In this document: positions 1-9,033 of the stretch, piece by piece
Layout: every line of letters begins with the position of its first letter
Numbering within the stretch: the stretch's first letter is position 1
Assembly (NCBI GenBank): GCA_964419545.1
Contig: CAYQQU010000014.1
Location: forward strand, 26,205-90,204
DNA: 64,000 nucleotides
Direction of reading: 5' to 3'
From: CAYQQU01 sp964419545
GTDB taxonomy: Bacteria > Bacteroidota > Bacteroidia > Chitinophagales > Saprospiraceae
Made by a program: the position numbers and the translations under genes
Notes under the pieces: model-generated
Databases searched by the model: none
What the model was told of the DNA's origin: nothing
Seen by the model: the letters and a program-made list of their open reading frames with translations, nothing else

Positions 1-2
1 AC

Positions 3-47
3 AAAAGCGATTACCCTGGTTTTTACGTCGAAGACCTGAGAGAATAG
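3..47 (+). CDS. Possible 3' end of an upstream gene
   Basis: The first bases are open in frame 3 and read KSDYPGFYVEDLRE before a TAG. The composition looks like a protein C-terminus and the stretch is followed by a strong hairpin. The fragment is too short to identify. Confidence 0.3.
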   Translation, partial: KSDYPGFYVEDLRE

Positions 48-100
48 CGGCTGAAAATACCCCCGGCAATTCCGCAAAAGCTTTTATTTTGAGGTTTACG

Positions 101-144
101 CCAAAGGCAAAAAATCGTCGATGAAGAGGATTTTTTGCCTTTGG
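101..144. terminator. 16-bp perfect inverted repeat, likely terminator
   Basis: The arm CCAAAGGCAAAAAATC (101-116) is exactly complementary to 129-144, with a 12-nt loop. It follows the partial upstream gene and ends 45 bp before the GH3 start codon. The arms carry A/T runs inside the stem, so it could stop transcription in either direction or act as a leader hairpin for the GH3 gene. Confidence 0.5.
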
Positions 145-188
145 GGTTGCCTTATTTCAGACTTTTGCGCCATCACAACCTACTCGCT

Positions 189-1694
189 ATGGGATTCAAA
201 TCTGCCGTCATCAAGCCATTCGCCAAAAAAATCGCCCGCGACATCGACCGCTGGTCGGCCGACGCCGTCGGGGCGCAGGAACGCGTCTTCCGGAAGCTGA
301 TCGCCAAAGGCCGCCGTACGGCTTTCGGACGCGACCACCACTTCGACCGGATCGACAGCTACGAGGCGTTTCGACGGCAGGTGCCCATCCGCGATTACGA
401 AGGACTGCGGGCATACGTGGAGCGCATCAAAGAGGGCGAAAAGGACGTGCTCTGGCCCGGGCGCCCCAGGTATTTTGCCAAAACTTCAGGCACTACTTCC
501 GGAGCGAAATACATCCCGCTCACCAAAGACAGCCTGCCCAACCACTTCGGCACGGCCCGCAACGCTTTGTTCAATTACTACGCCCGCACCGGCAACGGCC
601 GCTGGATCGACGGCAAGATGATCTTCCTGTCGGGAAGCCCGGAGATGGACCAGGTCGGCGGCATACCCACCGGCCGCCTCTCGGGCATCGTTAACCACCA
701 GGTGCCGAGCTGGCTGCGAACCAACCAGCTGCCCTCTTACCAGACCAACTGCATCGAGGAATGGGAAGAAAAGCTGGAACGCATCGTCGACGAAACCCTA
801 CAGGCCGATATGCGGCTCATCAGCGGCATTCCCCCCTGGGTGCAGATGTACTACGAACGCCTGCTGGAGCGCACCGGCAAGCAAACCGTCAAGGAGATCT
901 TCCCCAATTTCGGCATGTTCGTCTACGGCGGCGTCAACTTCGAACCGTACCGCGATCAACTGGAACAACTGGTGGGCGAGCGCCTGCCCAGCGTGGAGAC
1001 CTACCCGGCCAGCGAAGGGTTTATCGCTTTTCAGGACCAGCCCGGTCAGCCGGGACTATTGCTCAACGCCGACTCGGGGATCTTTTTCGAATTTATTCCG
1101 CTCGACGCCATCCATCAGGAGGACCCACCCCGCCTTTCGCTGCGGGATGTGGAAACCGGCGTCAACTACGTTTTGCTCATCAATAGCAATGCCGGCCTCT
1201 GGGGCTACAACCTGGGCGATACCGTGGCTTTCGAAAGCCTGCAACCGCCGCGCCTGCGCGTGACGGGGCGCGTCAAGCACTTCATCTCCGCCTTCGGCGA
1301 GCACGTCATCGGTAAAGAAGTGGAAGAGGCTATGCAAAAGACGGCCCGGGAGATGGGCGTACGCATCGTCGAATTTACCGTCGCTCCTCAGGTGACGCCA
1401 CCGGAAGGCGGAACGCCCTACCACGAATGGTTCGTGGAATTTGACGAGCCGCCCGCCGACCTACCGGCTTTCGCCCGCCGGCTGGACGAAGAAATGGTCC
1501 GTCAGAACATCTACTACGAAGACCTGATCAGCGGGGGCATCCTCCGGCCATTGGTGATCCGGCCAATGCAGCGCGACGCCTTCCGGCATTACATGAAGGC
1601 CCAGGGCAAACTGGGCGGACAAAACAAAGTGCCCCGCCTCAGCAACGACCGCAATATCGCCGATGCCCTGACCGGGATGGTCGTTTCCGTATAG
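189..1694 (+). CDS. GH3 auxin-responsive promoter family protein (acyl-adenylate/amide synthetase type)
   Basis: A 501-residue cytoplasmic protein of the GH3 family, adenylate-forming enzymes that activate a carboxylate with ATP and may join it to an amine. The ATP-binding signature FAKTSGTTSGAKYIPLT lies at about residues 96-112, the YPASEGF motif is in the middle, and GRVKHFISAFGEHV marks the C-terminal domain. An upstream in-frame TTG at 135 lies inside the hairpin at 101-144, so the ATG at 189 (MGFKSAVIKPFAKKIARDI) is the better start. The length is normal for bacterial GH3 proteins. The substrate of bacterial members is unknown and no neighbour suggests one. It appears monocistronic. Confidence 0.85.
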   Translation: MGFKSAVIKPFAKKIARDIDRWSADAVGAQERVFRKLIAKGRRTAFGRDHHFDRIDSYEAFRRQVPIRDYEGLRAYVERIKEGEKDVLWPGRPRYFAKTSGTTSGAKYIPLTKDSLPNHFGTARNALFNYYARTGNGRWIDGKMIFLSGSPEMDQVGGIPTGRLSGIVNHQVPSWLRTNQLPSYQTNCIEEWEEKLERIVDETLQADMRLISGIPPWVQMYYERLLERTGKQTVKEIFPNFGMFVYGGVNFEPYRDQLEQLVGERLPSVETYPASEGFIAFQDQPGQPGLLLNADSGIFFEFIPLDAIHQEDPPRLSLRDVETGVNYVLLINSNAGLWGYNLGDTVAFESLQPPRLRVTGRVKHFISAFGEHVIGKEVEEAMQKTAREMGVRIVEFTVAPQVTPPEGGTPYHEWFVEFDEPPADLPAFARRLDEEMVRQNIYYEDLISGGILRPLVIRPMQRDAFRHYMKAQGKLGGQNKVPRLSNDRNIADALTGMVVSV

Positions 1695-1741
1695 CGGCTG
1701 CCCGGGTTAGCAGGGAATGCGAACTGAAGAACACCAGGATC

Positions 1742-2494
1742 TTACAAAACCGACGGTCTTTTTTTTCGCTTCGGCCGGAAAAACAAAAGCTGTTTCAGCG
1801 AAAACAAATGCATCGCCAGGGCAAAAGGCACAATAAAACCCGGTATCCAGATGAACGGCGCCAGGGCCACAAAGACGTTCGCCGGCTCGTTGGTAAATAC
1901 CCGCGCCGGGGAAGGAGCCGAAAAGACAGCGATGACCACAATGTTGACCAGCAGCAAAATGCCGAAAACGTTCCAGATGATCCCTTCCAATCGCCGCCGG
2001 CGCCCCCTGCCGAAAAAAACGAATCCCGCCATAAAAGCGGTGATGCCGACCACGATATCGTAGTTCAGCCATTCGAAAGTCATCTGTACCGGAACGTAAC
2101 CGCCCCGGTACCCCAGCCATAAAAAAAGCTCCATCACTACCCGGAACCCCTGAATGTAGATCAGCCAGGCGGCCGGCAAAACCCGCAGCACTAAACCGAA
2201 AAGGCGGGAAAAAAGCAAAGCGATAATGACGATGAGCGGAGGGATAAACGTATAAACGACTCGCGGCGGGAAGGTCTCCCAGTAAAAAAAGAAACCCTGG
2301 TAAGCCGATAACGCCAGGATGGCGAGCCACAAGATCAGGCTGGCGGTAACCAGCCCCACCAGCAGCCGGCGCTTCGGAGCAGCGATGCGCAAATGCCCCA
2401 GGGCGTAGCTCAGGCCGCCGCGCACTGCACTGACCAACGCAAAGGTGAGCGCTACGATGATGAGCTGCCCGATGAGGTATAAGGTGAAATTCAT
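1742..2494 (-). CDS. Unknown integral membrane protein
   Basis: A 250-residue, very hydrophobic protein with about seven predicted membrane spans, short loops and a basic C-terminal tail (RPKRKKRPSVL), which suggests the tail is cytoplasmic. A loop of alternating R residues (GRGRRRR) sits between spans 4 and 5. I recognise no catalytic motif or named family. It is convergent with the GH3 gene, and its start is 112 bp from the divergent cyanophycinase-like gene. Confidence 0.7.
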   Translation of the reverse strand: MNFTLYLIGQLIIVALTFALVSAVRGGLSYALGHLRIAAPKRRLLVGLVTASLILWLAILALSAYQGFFFYWETFPPRVVYTFIPPLIVIIALLFSRLFGLVLRVLPAAWLIYIQGFRVVMELFLWLGYRGGYVPVQMTFEWLNYDIVVGITAFMAGFVFFGRGRRRRLEGIIWNVFGILLLVNIVVIAVFSAPSPARVFTNEPANVFVALAPFIWIPGFIVPFALAMHLFSLKQLLFFRPKRKKRPSVL

Positions 2495-2606
2495 CGCCCT
2501 AAAGGTGGTTTTTCGCTATGCCTGGGTTAAGATAGTAGAAAGCTGCTATTTCGGGTAATGTCCCGCTGCTTATTTGGCCTGCATTGATTAACTTCCCGGG
2601 AAAAAC

Positions 2607-3929
2607 ATGATACGGGTACTATTGCCATTACTACTCCTACTGTTCCGGACGGAAGGCGCCGGCGCCCAGGGAACAGACTATACCAGCTGGTTTACCGGCG
2701 ATACGGCCGACGTAGTCACTACGCCCCTGAACGGGCTGGTGCTGGCCGGCGGGGGCGCCGACAATGACGACGCTATGCGCTGGATGCTGCAACGCGCCGC
2801 CGGCGGCGACGTGGTCGTCATTCGCGCCAGCCAGTCGGACGGCTACAACGATTATTTCTTCGAGGAACTGGGCGTGACGGTCAATTCGGTGGAGACCATC
2901 CGCTTTGACGGCCCGGCCGCCGCTGAGGAGGATTACGTCATTCAACAGATCCGTAAGGCCGAGGTGCTCTTCATCGCCGGTGGCGACCAGTACGATTATT
3001 ACCAGTATTGGAAAGACACGCCGGTCGAGGACGCTATCAATTACCTCATCAACGAAAAACAAATAACGGTGGGCGGCACCAGCGCCGGCATGGCCATCCT
3101 GGGGCAGGCTTATTACGCACCTTCCGATTTGGGCGTCTATTCCGAAGAAGCGCTCGGCGATCCCTATCATCCCTATCTCGATGTGCTCGGCAACGGCGAT
3201 TTCATCCAACATCCGCTGATGGACCGCGTCATCACCGACACCCATTTCGAAGATCGCGAACGAGAAGGGCGCCTGTTTACCTTCCTGGCCCGCCTTACCG
3301 CCGAGACCGGACAGCGCGTATTCGGCATCGCCGCCAATGACTATACGGCGGTCTGTATCGACGAGAACGGGATCGCGCACGCCTACGGCGAGTGGCCGGA
3401 ATTTCCGGAAGACCACGTCACTTTTCTGCAAGCCAACTGCCTGGACGACTTCACGCCGGAAACCCTTACGGCCGGTGAACCGCTCACCTGGCTGCGTAGC
3501 GGCGCAGCCGTAAAAGTGTACCGCACGCCGGCTACCGTCGACGGCGCCCATACCTTCGACCTCAACGACTGGCAAACGGCCTCCGGCGGCGAGTGGGGCA
3601 ACTGGTACGCGGTCGACGGCGAATTAGAAATCGTCATGGGCACTTCCTCACAATGCGATGAGTTGATCCTGCACACCCGGGAAACCGATCCGGCTGCTGC
3701 GCAAATCAGCGCTTTTCCCAACCCGACCCGCGGCCCGCTGGAGGTGCAATGCAACGCAACGGACTGCACCGTCGAACGGATCATCGTGCACGACGCCCGC
3801 GGCGGCCTGGTCCGGTCGATAGATCGACCTCAGGGAGTGATCTCCCTTTCCGGGCTGCCGGCCGGCCTCTATCAGCTGCAGGTGTTTACGACGGAAGGAA
3901 TGGCCGTACGATCGGTGGTGCGGCAGTGA
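2607..3929 (+). CDS. Secreted cyanophycinase-like peptidase (family S51) with T9SS sorting domain
   Basis: A 440-residue protein: signal peptide (1-20, cleaved after GAGA/Q), an S51 (cyanophycinase/dipeptidase E) domain and a C-terminal T9SS type A sorting domain (about 365-440, with the AFPNPTRGPLEV start motif). The nucleophile is Ser159 in VGGTSAGMAILG, and the LVLAGGGADND and LFIAGGDQ motifs are typical of the family. Cyanophycinases hydrolyse the Asp-Arg storage polymer. No cyanophycin synthetase is nearby and the protein is exported, so a role in digesting external polymer or peptide is more likely (inference). Its 3' end overlaps the convergent gene by 58 bp. Confidence 0.85.
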   Translation: MIRVLLPLLLLLFRTEGAGAQGTDYTSWFTGDTADVVTTPLNGLVLAGGGADNDDAMRWMLQRAAGGDVVVIRASQSDGYNDYFFEELGVTVNSVETIRFDGPAAAEEDYVIQQIRKAEVLFIAGGDQYDYYQYWKDTPVEDAINYLINEKQITVGGTSAGMAILGQAYYAPSDLGVYSEEALGDPYHPYLDVLGNGDFIQHPLMDRVITDTHFEDREREGRLFTFLARLTAETGQRVFGIAANDYTAVCIDENGIAHAYGEWPEFPEDHVTFLQANCLDDFTPETLTAGEPLTWLRSGAAVKVYRTPATVDGAHTFDLNDWQTASGGEWGNWYAVDGELEIVMGTSSQCDELILHTRETDPAAAQISAFPNPTRGPLEVQCNATDCTVERIIVHDARGGLVRSIDRPQGVISLSGLPAGLYQLQVFTTEGMAVRSVVRQ

Positions 3930-4732
3930 GGATTGCCCCTTCGGAAAGGGGCGCGGGCGCTGCCTGGGGTTGATCTAGCTTCCCGGTTAAGCATCATGAT
4001 CTTTTGCCAGATCCGGTTGGACAGGCCGTCGGTGAGCGATTCCAGGTCGTTGACGGCTTCGAGTACGACGGGGTCGTTGAGGTACTGGGCGTGCAGGGCG
4101 CCCAGCTTGCTGGTGATGGCCAGCAATTCGGTACAGTAGTCCAGGTACCGGCTCATCTGAAAGGCGGAAATCTGCCGGCGCTCCGGAGAAGCGGCGGTTG
4201 TCGGTCCTTTACCCAGTAAAATGACGGGATCTTTGGTGAGCTGATGCATATCGACGACATGCGCGATGCTGCGCAGGCGGTGGATGTTGGAAAGGGCGAG
4301 CCGGCGCTTCAGGCGCGATTCCACCGTGAAGAGAAAAAAGACGGCTATGGCCAGGAAGATGAGGTCGTTTACCGCCGACTCGGTCGTCTGCACCAGGTCG
4401 GTCAGGCCACTGACGTCCGACTGGAGCTGGAGTGCCAGGAATAAGGCGGCGCCGAAGATGGCCAGGATGGCGACAAAAGCGAGGATGACCAGGATGCGCA
4501 CCGGCCAGATCGGATGTTCCAGCCGGTAGAGCGAAGAGGTGATGCGCTGCCCTTCCTGAAGCAGTTCGTCGCAAACGTGGCTCAGTCCCGAGTCCGGAAA
4601 GCGATCGCGGATGCGTTCGCCCAGCTTATCGAGGGTGGAGAGCAGGCTCGGGGCGTCCAGCCGGCTGTAGCTCGCCTGGCTCGCGCGCTGCTCCGAAAAG
4701 CCCATCAGTTCTCTGAAAGTGAATCCTCGCAT
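3872..4732 (-). CDS. Unknown protein with two membrane spans
   Basis: A 286-residue protein with no signal peptide. It has an N-terminal soluble part, two hydrophobic spans (about residues 78-100 and 113-130) around a short loop, then a helical cytoplasmic part containing DMHQLTKDP. I have no family assignment. The last ~35 residues are rich in R, P, T and S and are encoded partly inside the convergent cyanophycinase-like gene. They look like read-through sequence, and the ancestral end may lie near MMLNREARS. Confidence 0.65.
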   Translation of the reverse strand: MRGFTFRELMGFSEQRASQASYSRLDAPSLLSTLDKLGERIRDRFPDSGLSHVCDELLQEGQRITSSLYRLEHPIWPVRILVILAFVAILAIFGAALFLALQLQSDVSGLTDLVQTTESAVNDLIFLAIAVFFLFTVESRLKRRLALSNIHRLRSIAHVVDMHQLTKDPVILLGKGPTTAASPERRQISAFQMSRYLDYCTELLAITSKLGALHAQYLNDPVVLEAVNDLESLTDGLSNRIWQKIMMLNREARSTPGSARAPFRRGNPHCRTTDRTAIPSVVNTCS

Positions 4733-4790
4733 TACGTAGGTAAAGGTTGCGCTTTCCCCTTAAATTTGCCAGTTCTGCGCCCGAAATTTT

Positions 4791-4803
4791 TTACCCGGAT
4801 AAT
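4791..4803 (-). repeat. Dispersed repeat, AATCCGGGT-type core
   Basis: Minus strand ATTATCCGGGTAA, in the gap upstream of the 4.7-kb gene. It belongs to the intergenic repeat family described in the findings. Confidence 0.4.
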
Positions 4804-4873
4804 GCACGCAGGGCAATCGCATTTAAAAGATGCTACCTCTCAATTGCCATAAAATTTCCAGGGAACGGAAGGA

Positions 4874-4889
4874 AAAATCCGGGTCAATT
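4874..4889 (+). repeat. Dispersed repeat, AATCCGGGT-type core
   Basis: AAAATCCGGGTCAAT spans the stop codon of the minus-strand T9SS protein. Several other copies of the repeat also sit exactly at stop codons (17874, 29742). Confidence 0.4.
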
Positions 4890-5594
4890 GCTCATCACCA
4901 CGAAACGGACCAGCCTCCGTTCGCCGAGGGCGGATAACTCCAAGGAGTAGACGCCGGCGGACCAATGCGTGACGTCAAGCTCAAACTGATTAAAATCCAG
5001 GCCGGCCGCGCCTTGTATCCTGCGGCCGGCGGCGTCGAAAACGGCAATGGCGCCCGTCAGGGGTTCTTCGCTGATCACGGAAACCTTCAGCTTGGAAATG
5101 ACGGGGTTGGGGGACAGGTGCACTTCTGCATCCCAGAGCGGACGCCGTCCTCCGCACTCACTGAGTCGGGCCAGTTGGTCGGGTGCAATGCGAGATATGC
5201 CCGGGCTGACGGAGCCGGTAACCTGCCCATCGATTACGGGTAGGAAGGAGACGCCACAACTGTTCAGGTAGAGGGAGTCGGCAGAAGGGATCGCCAGGAC
5301 AAATTCATCTCCTACCCGCCAGGCGCCGGTGGAAACAGTACAAGTCGCGCCATTGCCGTTGTGAACAAAAAAACGACTTGCCGGTGAATAGCTGTTCAAG
5401 CTTGCCTTGGGTTCGATCCAAACGCCTGCCGGGCCGGCTTCCTGAACCGTTCCCCAGACGATACCCAAGTTTTCGTGGAGCTCACCGTTCTCATCGGTGA
5501 CGGTGCCGCAGAAATTGTCGATGAAATGACAAGAACAGGCCTGGAAATGTCGAACCGGCAGGCACAGTATAAAAATGAAGAGGTAGATTCTCAT
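4884..5594 (-). CDS. Secreted protein with T9SS sorting domain
   Basis: A 236-residue protein starting at MRIYLFIFILCLPVRHFQ, a clear signal sequence. The longer open frame to 5672 adds a non-signal N-terminus and is less likely. The mature part begins with the Cys-rich segment ACSCHFIDNFCGTV and has two further Cys, so disulphides are likely. The C-terminal ~75 residues form a T9SS type A sorting domain (HLSPNPVISKLKVSV ... GVYSLEL ... RLVRFVV). I see no enzymatic motif. The start of the mature chain resembles Cys-rich secreted proteins of other Bacteroidota whose function is unknown. Confidence 0.75.
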   Translation of the reverse strand: MRIYLFIFILCLPVRHFQACSCHFIDNFCGTVTDENGELHENLGIVWGTVQEAGPAGVWIEPKASLNSYSPASRFFVHNGNGATCTVSTGAWRVGDEFVLAIPSADSLYLNSCGVSFLPVIDGQVTGSVSPGISRIAPDQLARLSECGGRRPLWDAEVHLSPNPVISKLKVSVISEEPLTGAIAVFDAAGRRIQGAAGLDFNQFELDVTHWSAGVYSLELSALGERRLVRFVVMSN

Positions 5595-5840
5595 GTCCTG
5601 TTTTTTGAGATTAGACAGCGCCGAAACGCCTGTCCGTTGGGTTGAGGCGATTATTTTTTGGTATTCGCCCAATCAACCGCTATCTCTTCATCCACTGTAC
5701 TACGACCGTACCCATCGATGCGACGCAAGCAGCAGCAGACGATCAACCTATAAAGGCCAAAATACCCAAACCTTTTCAACAAAAGATTGCATCTTTGCGA
5801 AATAAAACGCTATCTTGAAAAATCAGCTTGTTTGTTAGTG

Positions 5841-5854
5841 CTTTTTCGAAAAAG
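5841..5854. promoter_or_regulatory. 14-bp palindrome upstream of parA
   Basis: CTTTTTCGAAAAAG is a perfect palindrome 36 bp before the parA ATG. It could be an operator for autoregulation by ParA or its partner. It does not resemble the chromosomal parS consensus. Confidence 0.35.
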
Positions 5855-5889
5855 TACGCGAGAAGCGGCTTTCAATTTTTTTGCTTTTT

Positions 5890-6675
5890 ATGGGATACAT
5901 TATTTCTCTGCTCAATCATAAAGGAGGAGTCGGAAAAACCACGAGTGCGATCAATATCGGCGCCGGATTGGTAGAGCTCGGGCAAAAAGTGTTGCTCATC
6001 GATCTGGACCCGCAGGCAAACCTCACCCTGGCGCTGGGCGTGCCGCGCCAGCCGACCAGCATCTACGAAGCGATCCGCGGGGAAGCGGAACTGGTTCCGT
6101 ACACCGTGAAAGACAATATGGACGTCGTGGGGTCGACGCTCGACCTCTCAGGGGCGGAGATGGAGCTGATCAACGAGGCGGGCCGGGAGTTTATCCTCAA
6201 GGAACTCTTCGCGCCCATCCGGGAAGAATACGATTACGTGATCATCGACTGTCCGCCTTCGCTCGGCCTGTTGACCCTGAATGCGCTGACCAGCAGCGAT
6301 TTCGTCTACATTCCCCTGCAAACGGAATTCCTGGCCATGCAGGGCCTGGCCAAGATCAAGCAAGTGATCCAGAAAGTGAAGGTGCGCCTGAACAAAGACT
6401 TGCAGATCGGCGGCGTGATCGCTACGATGTACGACGCGCGCAAGGTGCTCAACCGCGACGTGGTGGAGACGATCAAAAAGTATTTCGGCGAGCTGGTGTT
6501 CGAGACCATGATCCGCGATACCGTGGCCCTGGCGGAGGCGCCGGCCCAGCGACAGGATATTTTCGACTACAGCCGCAACAGTTCGGGCGCAGAGGACTAC
6601 CTCAACCTGTCCCGGGAAATCCTGGCGCGAGTGGATAAAATGGCGGCCGTAGCTTCGAAGTCGATGAATAAATAG
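5890..6675 (+). CDS. parA: ParA-family ATPase
   Basis: A 261-residue ParA/Soj/MinD-type ATPase. The deviant Walker A motif KGGVGKTT is at 11-18, Walker A' (VLLIDLDPQANLT) follows, and the Walker B region is YDYVIIDCPPSLGLLT. ParA proteins form ATP-dependent patterns on DNA and position DNA or protein cargo. The ATG at 5890 (MGYIISLLNHKGG) is preferred over the TTG nine bases upstream. The next gene starts 18 bp downstream and encodes a small basic protein rather than a canonical ParB, so this is probably an orphan ParA with a dedicated partner. The cargo is unknown. Confidence 0.9.
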   Translation: MGYIISLLNHKGGVGKTTSAINIGAGLVELGQKVLLIDLDPQANLTLALGVPRQPTSIYEAIRGEAELVPYTVKDNMDVVGSTLDLSGAEMELINEAGREFILKELFAPIREEYDYVIIDCPPSLGLLTLNALTSSDFVYIPLQTEFLAMQGLAKIKQVIQKVKVRLNKDLQIGGVIATMYDARKVLNRDVVETIKKYFGELVFETMIRDTVALAEAPAQRQDIFDYSRNSSGAEDYLNLSREILARVDKMAAVASKSMNK

Positions 6676-6693
6676 CGTTTAAGCATAGCAGTT

Positions 6694-7200
6694 TTGAGTA
6701 AAAAGAAATTCACCGCCGGACTTGAAAGCCTTTTTGGCGACGCTTCCAACGATACGCTTCCGGAAGAGAATCCGCTATTGTCCGGACGGGAAAAACCGGC
6801 CGCAACCCGGCCCGCCAAAGCTTCCGATGCCCGGCCGTCGTCGGGTAAGGATTTTACTTCCGAACTGCAGAGCTTCCTGGAAACTTCCTTCGAAGAATCG
6901 CTGGAACGCCAGCTCAAAGAAAAAGAAAAAACCCCGAAAGCCGCCAACAAGAAACGCCGCCACCGGCCCTCCGGCCTCGACCTGCTCATCCAGCGCACCG
7001 TCGACAAAGCCGAACAGCAACCCGAAAATCCGCACAAGGGCCTGGGCAAGCGCATCACCCTGCTGCTCGATCAGGAGAAACTCGAAAAGCTCAAGGAGAT
7101 CGCCCGGCAGGAACGCACCTACCTGCGCAACATCATCGACGAGATCGTGGCGGAGTACATCAAGTCTTACGATAAAAGAAAACCTCAGCCCGATCATTGA
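6694..7200 (+). CDS. Small ParA-partner-like protein, putative DNA-binding
   Basis: A 168-residue protein starting with TTG (no ATG is available), 18 bp after parA. The N-terminus SKKKFTAGLESLFG resembles the conserved N-terminal motif with which ParB-like partners stimulate ParA. It is followed by a charged, probably disordered linker (about 15-105) and a C-terminal helical region (GKRITLLLDQEKLEKLKEIA onward) typical of ribbon-helix-helix or dimerising domains. I infer that it links ParA to DNA or cargo. The ParB nuclease/CTPase domain is absent. Confidence 0.7.
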   Translation: MSKKKFTAGLESLFGDASNDTLPEENPLLSGREKPAATRPAKASDARPSSGKDFTSELQSFLETSFEESLERQLKEKEKTPKAANKKRRHRPSGLDLLIQRTVDKAEQQPENPHKGLGKRITLLLDQEKLEKLKEIARQERTYLRNIIDEIVAEYIKSYDKRKPQPDH

Positions 7201-7208
7201 TCGGGGCT
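7187..7208 (+). terminator. Hairpin terminator of the parA operon
   Basis: AGCCCGATC / GATCGGGGCT pair around a 3-nt ATT loop, followed by TTCTT. The hairpin contains the stop codon of the ParA-partner gene. Confidence 0.55.
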
Positions 7209-7288
7209 TCTTCCCCGCTATGGTGGTCAGACAATGAGGATGACTAAAGACGGGATTCCCGGCGGCAGGCTTTTGACTTATTCGTACA

Positions 7289-7318
7289 TTGTCTCGGAAT
7301 TACCGACAGTTACTTTTG
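7289..7318 (+). promoter_or_regulatory. Bacteroidota-type promoter
   Basis: TTG (7289-7291), a 19-nt spacer and TACTTTTG (7311-7318) match the Bacteroidota primary-sigma consensus TTTG-N19-TAnnTTTG. It leaves a 74-nt leader before the cytochrome-like gene. Confidence 0.6.
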
Positions 7319-7392
7319 GGAAAAAGTATTGGGGGTATCCTTCCGATTTTCTCATCTATTAACCGACATCCATTGACTAAAACCCATACCTC

Positions 7393-9033
7393 ATGCAGCG
7401 ATCCTTTACTTCCGTTTTTATTCTGTTGTTGTTCAGTTCCGTACTGACCGCTCAGTCTACGGGCCAGAAAGTTTACCAGATCCTTCAGGAAAAGTGCGCC
7501 ACTTGCCACAGCAACGCGAATCCGCAAAGTGGCCTGGACCTGGAGGGCGGCGGAACCAGCGAATTTTCGCGCTTTCTGCAAGTGCGCAATAACCTGTACA
7601 ACCAAATACCGGCGAATGCCGACGCGGCCGAAAGCGGCGATTATTACGTTTATCCGGGTCGCCCCGACCGCAGCTTCCTGTTCCGGAAAATCAACGGCGA
7701 CTTTGATGCGTATTACCAGCTCGCGGCCGGCGAAGGCCAGGCCATGCCGCCTACCGACCACCCGCAGCTATCCGATATCGAGAAAGAGATGATCCGCCAG
7801 TGGATCTTGTTCGGCGCCAAGGGCACTTCCGACCTGGTCGTTGAAGAAGACGTGATCGGCTATTACGAAGGCAACAGCATGGCCGCTTTCCCCGACGGTC
7901 CGCCGCCCGCGCCGGCCCCCGGGGAAGGGTTCCAGATCAAGATGGGGCCGTTTTACGTGGAGCCGGGAGGTGAGCTGGAATATTTCCAGCGCTACCACCT
8001 CGACCTGCCGGCCAACGTGGACGTCAACCGGCTGGAGATCATGATGGGCACCTTCTCGCATCACTTCATCATTTACAATTTCAATAACGGCGGCGAAAGC
8101 GCCGTGCCGCACGGCCTGCGCCTCAATTCGCTGCATAACGACATCGGCCTCGTCGCCGCCGTCCAGGAATCTACCGACCTGCGGCTGCCGGAAGGTTCCG
8201 CTTTCATCTGGGACAACCAGCTGGTGCTCGACCTCAATTCGCACTACATCAATTACCTGCCCGACCACGTTTACCAGGCCGAATCGTACGTCAACGTCTA
8301 CACCCAGCCCGCAGGTACGGCCGCCCAGGAGATGAAGACCGAGCTCATCGCCAATTTCGATATTCCGATCCCCAATAACGGCGACCTGATCACCCACCGT
8401 CAGCACCTGAACTTCCCGCTTGGAGATGTATTCCTGTGGGGCATCATGGGGCATACCCACCAGTACGGCATGGCCTACAAAGTATTCGAACGGCTGCCCG
8501 GCGGCGTGGAAGGCGACCTGATCTACGATGCGTCCTGCGCCCAGGGCGTGCCGGGCTGCATCGCGCCCTTTTTCGATTACCAGCACATCCCCATGCGCTA
8601 TTTCGATCCGCTGCTGCCCATCACGATAAGCCCGTCGCGCGGCCTCATCCACGAAGCGCAATGGATCAACGACGGCCCGTCGCCCGTAAACTTCGGCCCG
8701 ACCTCCGACGATGAAATGATGGTGATCATCCTGATGTATACCGAAGATACCACCGGCATCGTTTCCGACCTGCGGGAGATCGACCGCCCGGCTTCCCACG
8801 TGACGGCCTTCCCCAACCCCGCCGGCGACCACATCAACTTTCGCCTGGCGGAGGGCCGGCAGTGGCGCAGCTTCCGCTTGTTCGACGCCGTCGGCAGAGT
8901 AGTGGCCCGGCAGCGGGGCGATCTCAGCAATCAGCTGACCTTCAACCGCAACGGCCTGCCCCAGGGCGTATACCTGTACCAGATCGAAGATGAATACGGC
9001 GGCCTGCATACCGGACGCGTGGTCTTTGAGTAG
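7393..9033 (+). CDS. Secreted mono-haem cytochrome / copper-monooxygenase-like protein with T9SS sorting domain
   Basis: A 546-residue protein. Residues 1-20 are a signal peptide. A cytochrome-c type motif CATCH (35-39) lies in a Planctomycete-cytochrome-like segment with the PCMP-type landmark QAMPPTDHP. The central part has histidine clusters MMGTFSHHFIIY, DLNSHYIN and WGIMGHTHQYG, arranged like the copper sites of type II (PHM/DBM-like) monooxygenases. The C-terminus (AFPNPAGDHINF onward) is a T9SS sorting domain. I infer an extracellular redox enzyme acting on an unknown substrate. The copper assignment rests on motif resemblance only. Confidence 0.65.
   Translation: MQRSFTSVFILLLFSSVLTAQSTGQKVYQILQEKCATCHSNANPQSGLDLEGGGTSEFSRFLQVRNNLYNQIPANADAAESGDYYVYPGRPDRSFLFRKINGDFDAYYQLAAGEGQAMPPTDHPQLSDIEKEMIRQWILFGAKGTSDLVVEEDVIGYYEGNSMAAFPDGPPPAPAPGEGFQIKMGPFYVEPGGELEYFQRYHLDLPANVDVNRLEIMMGTFSHHFIIYNFNNGGESAVPHGLRLNSLHNDIGLVAAVQESTDLRLPEGSAFIWDNQLVLDLNSHYINYLPDHVYQAESYVNVYTQPAGTAAQEMKTELIANFDIPIPNNGDLITHRQHLNFPLGDVFLWGIMGHTHQYGMAYKVFERLPGGVEGDLIYDASCAQGVPGCIAPFFDYQHIPMRYFDPLLPITISPSRGLIHEAQWINDGPSPVNFGPTSDDEMMVIILMYTEDTTGIVSDLREIDRPASHVTAFPNPAGDHINFRLAEGRQWRSFRLFDAVGRVVARQRGDLSNQLTFNRNGLPQGVYLYQIEDEYGGLHTGRVVFE

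Noticed and set aside
2607..3929. Possible cyanophycin storage system
   Set aside because: Only a secreted S51-type peptidase is present. There is no cyanophycin synthetase, so a storage role is not supported.
5890..7200. Plasmid or phage partition locus
   Set aside because: No replication initiator, phage or conjugation genes are nearby, and the flanks look like ordinary chromosomal genes.
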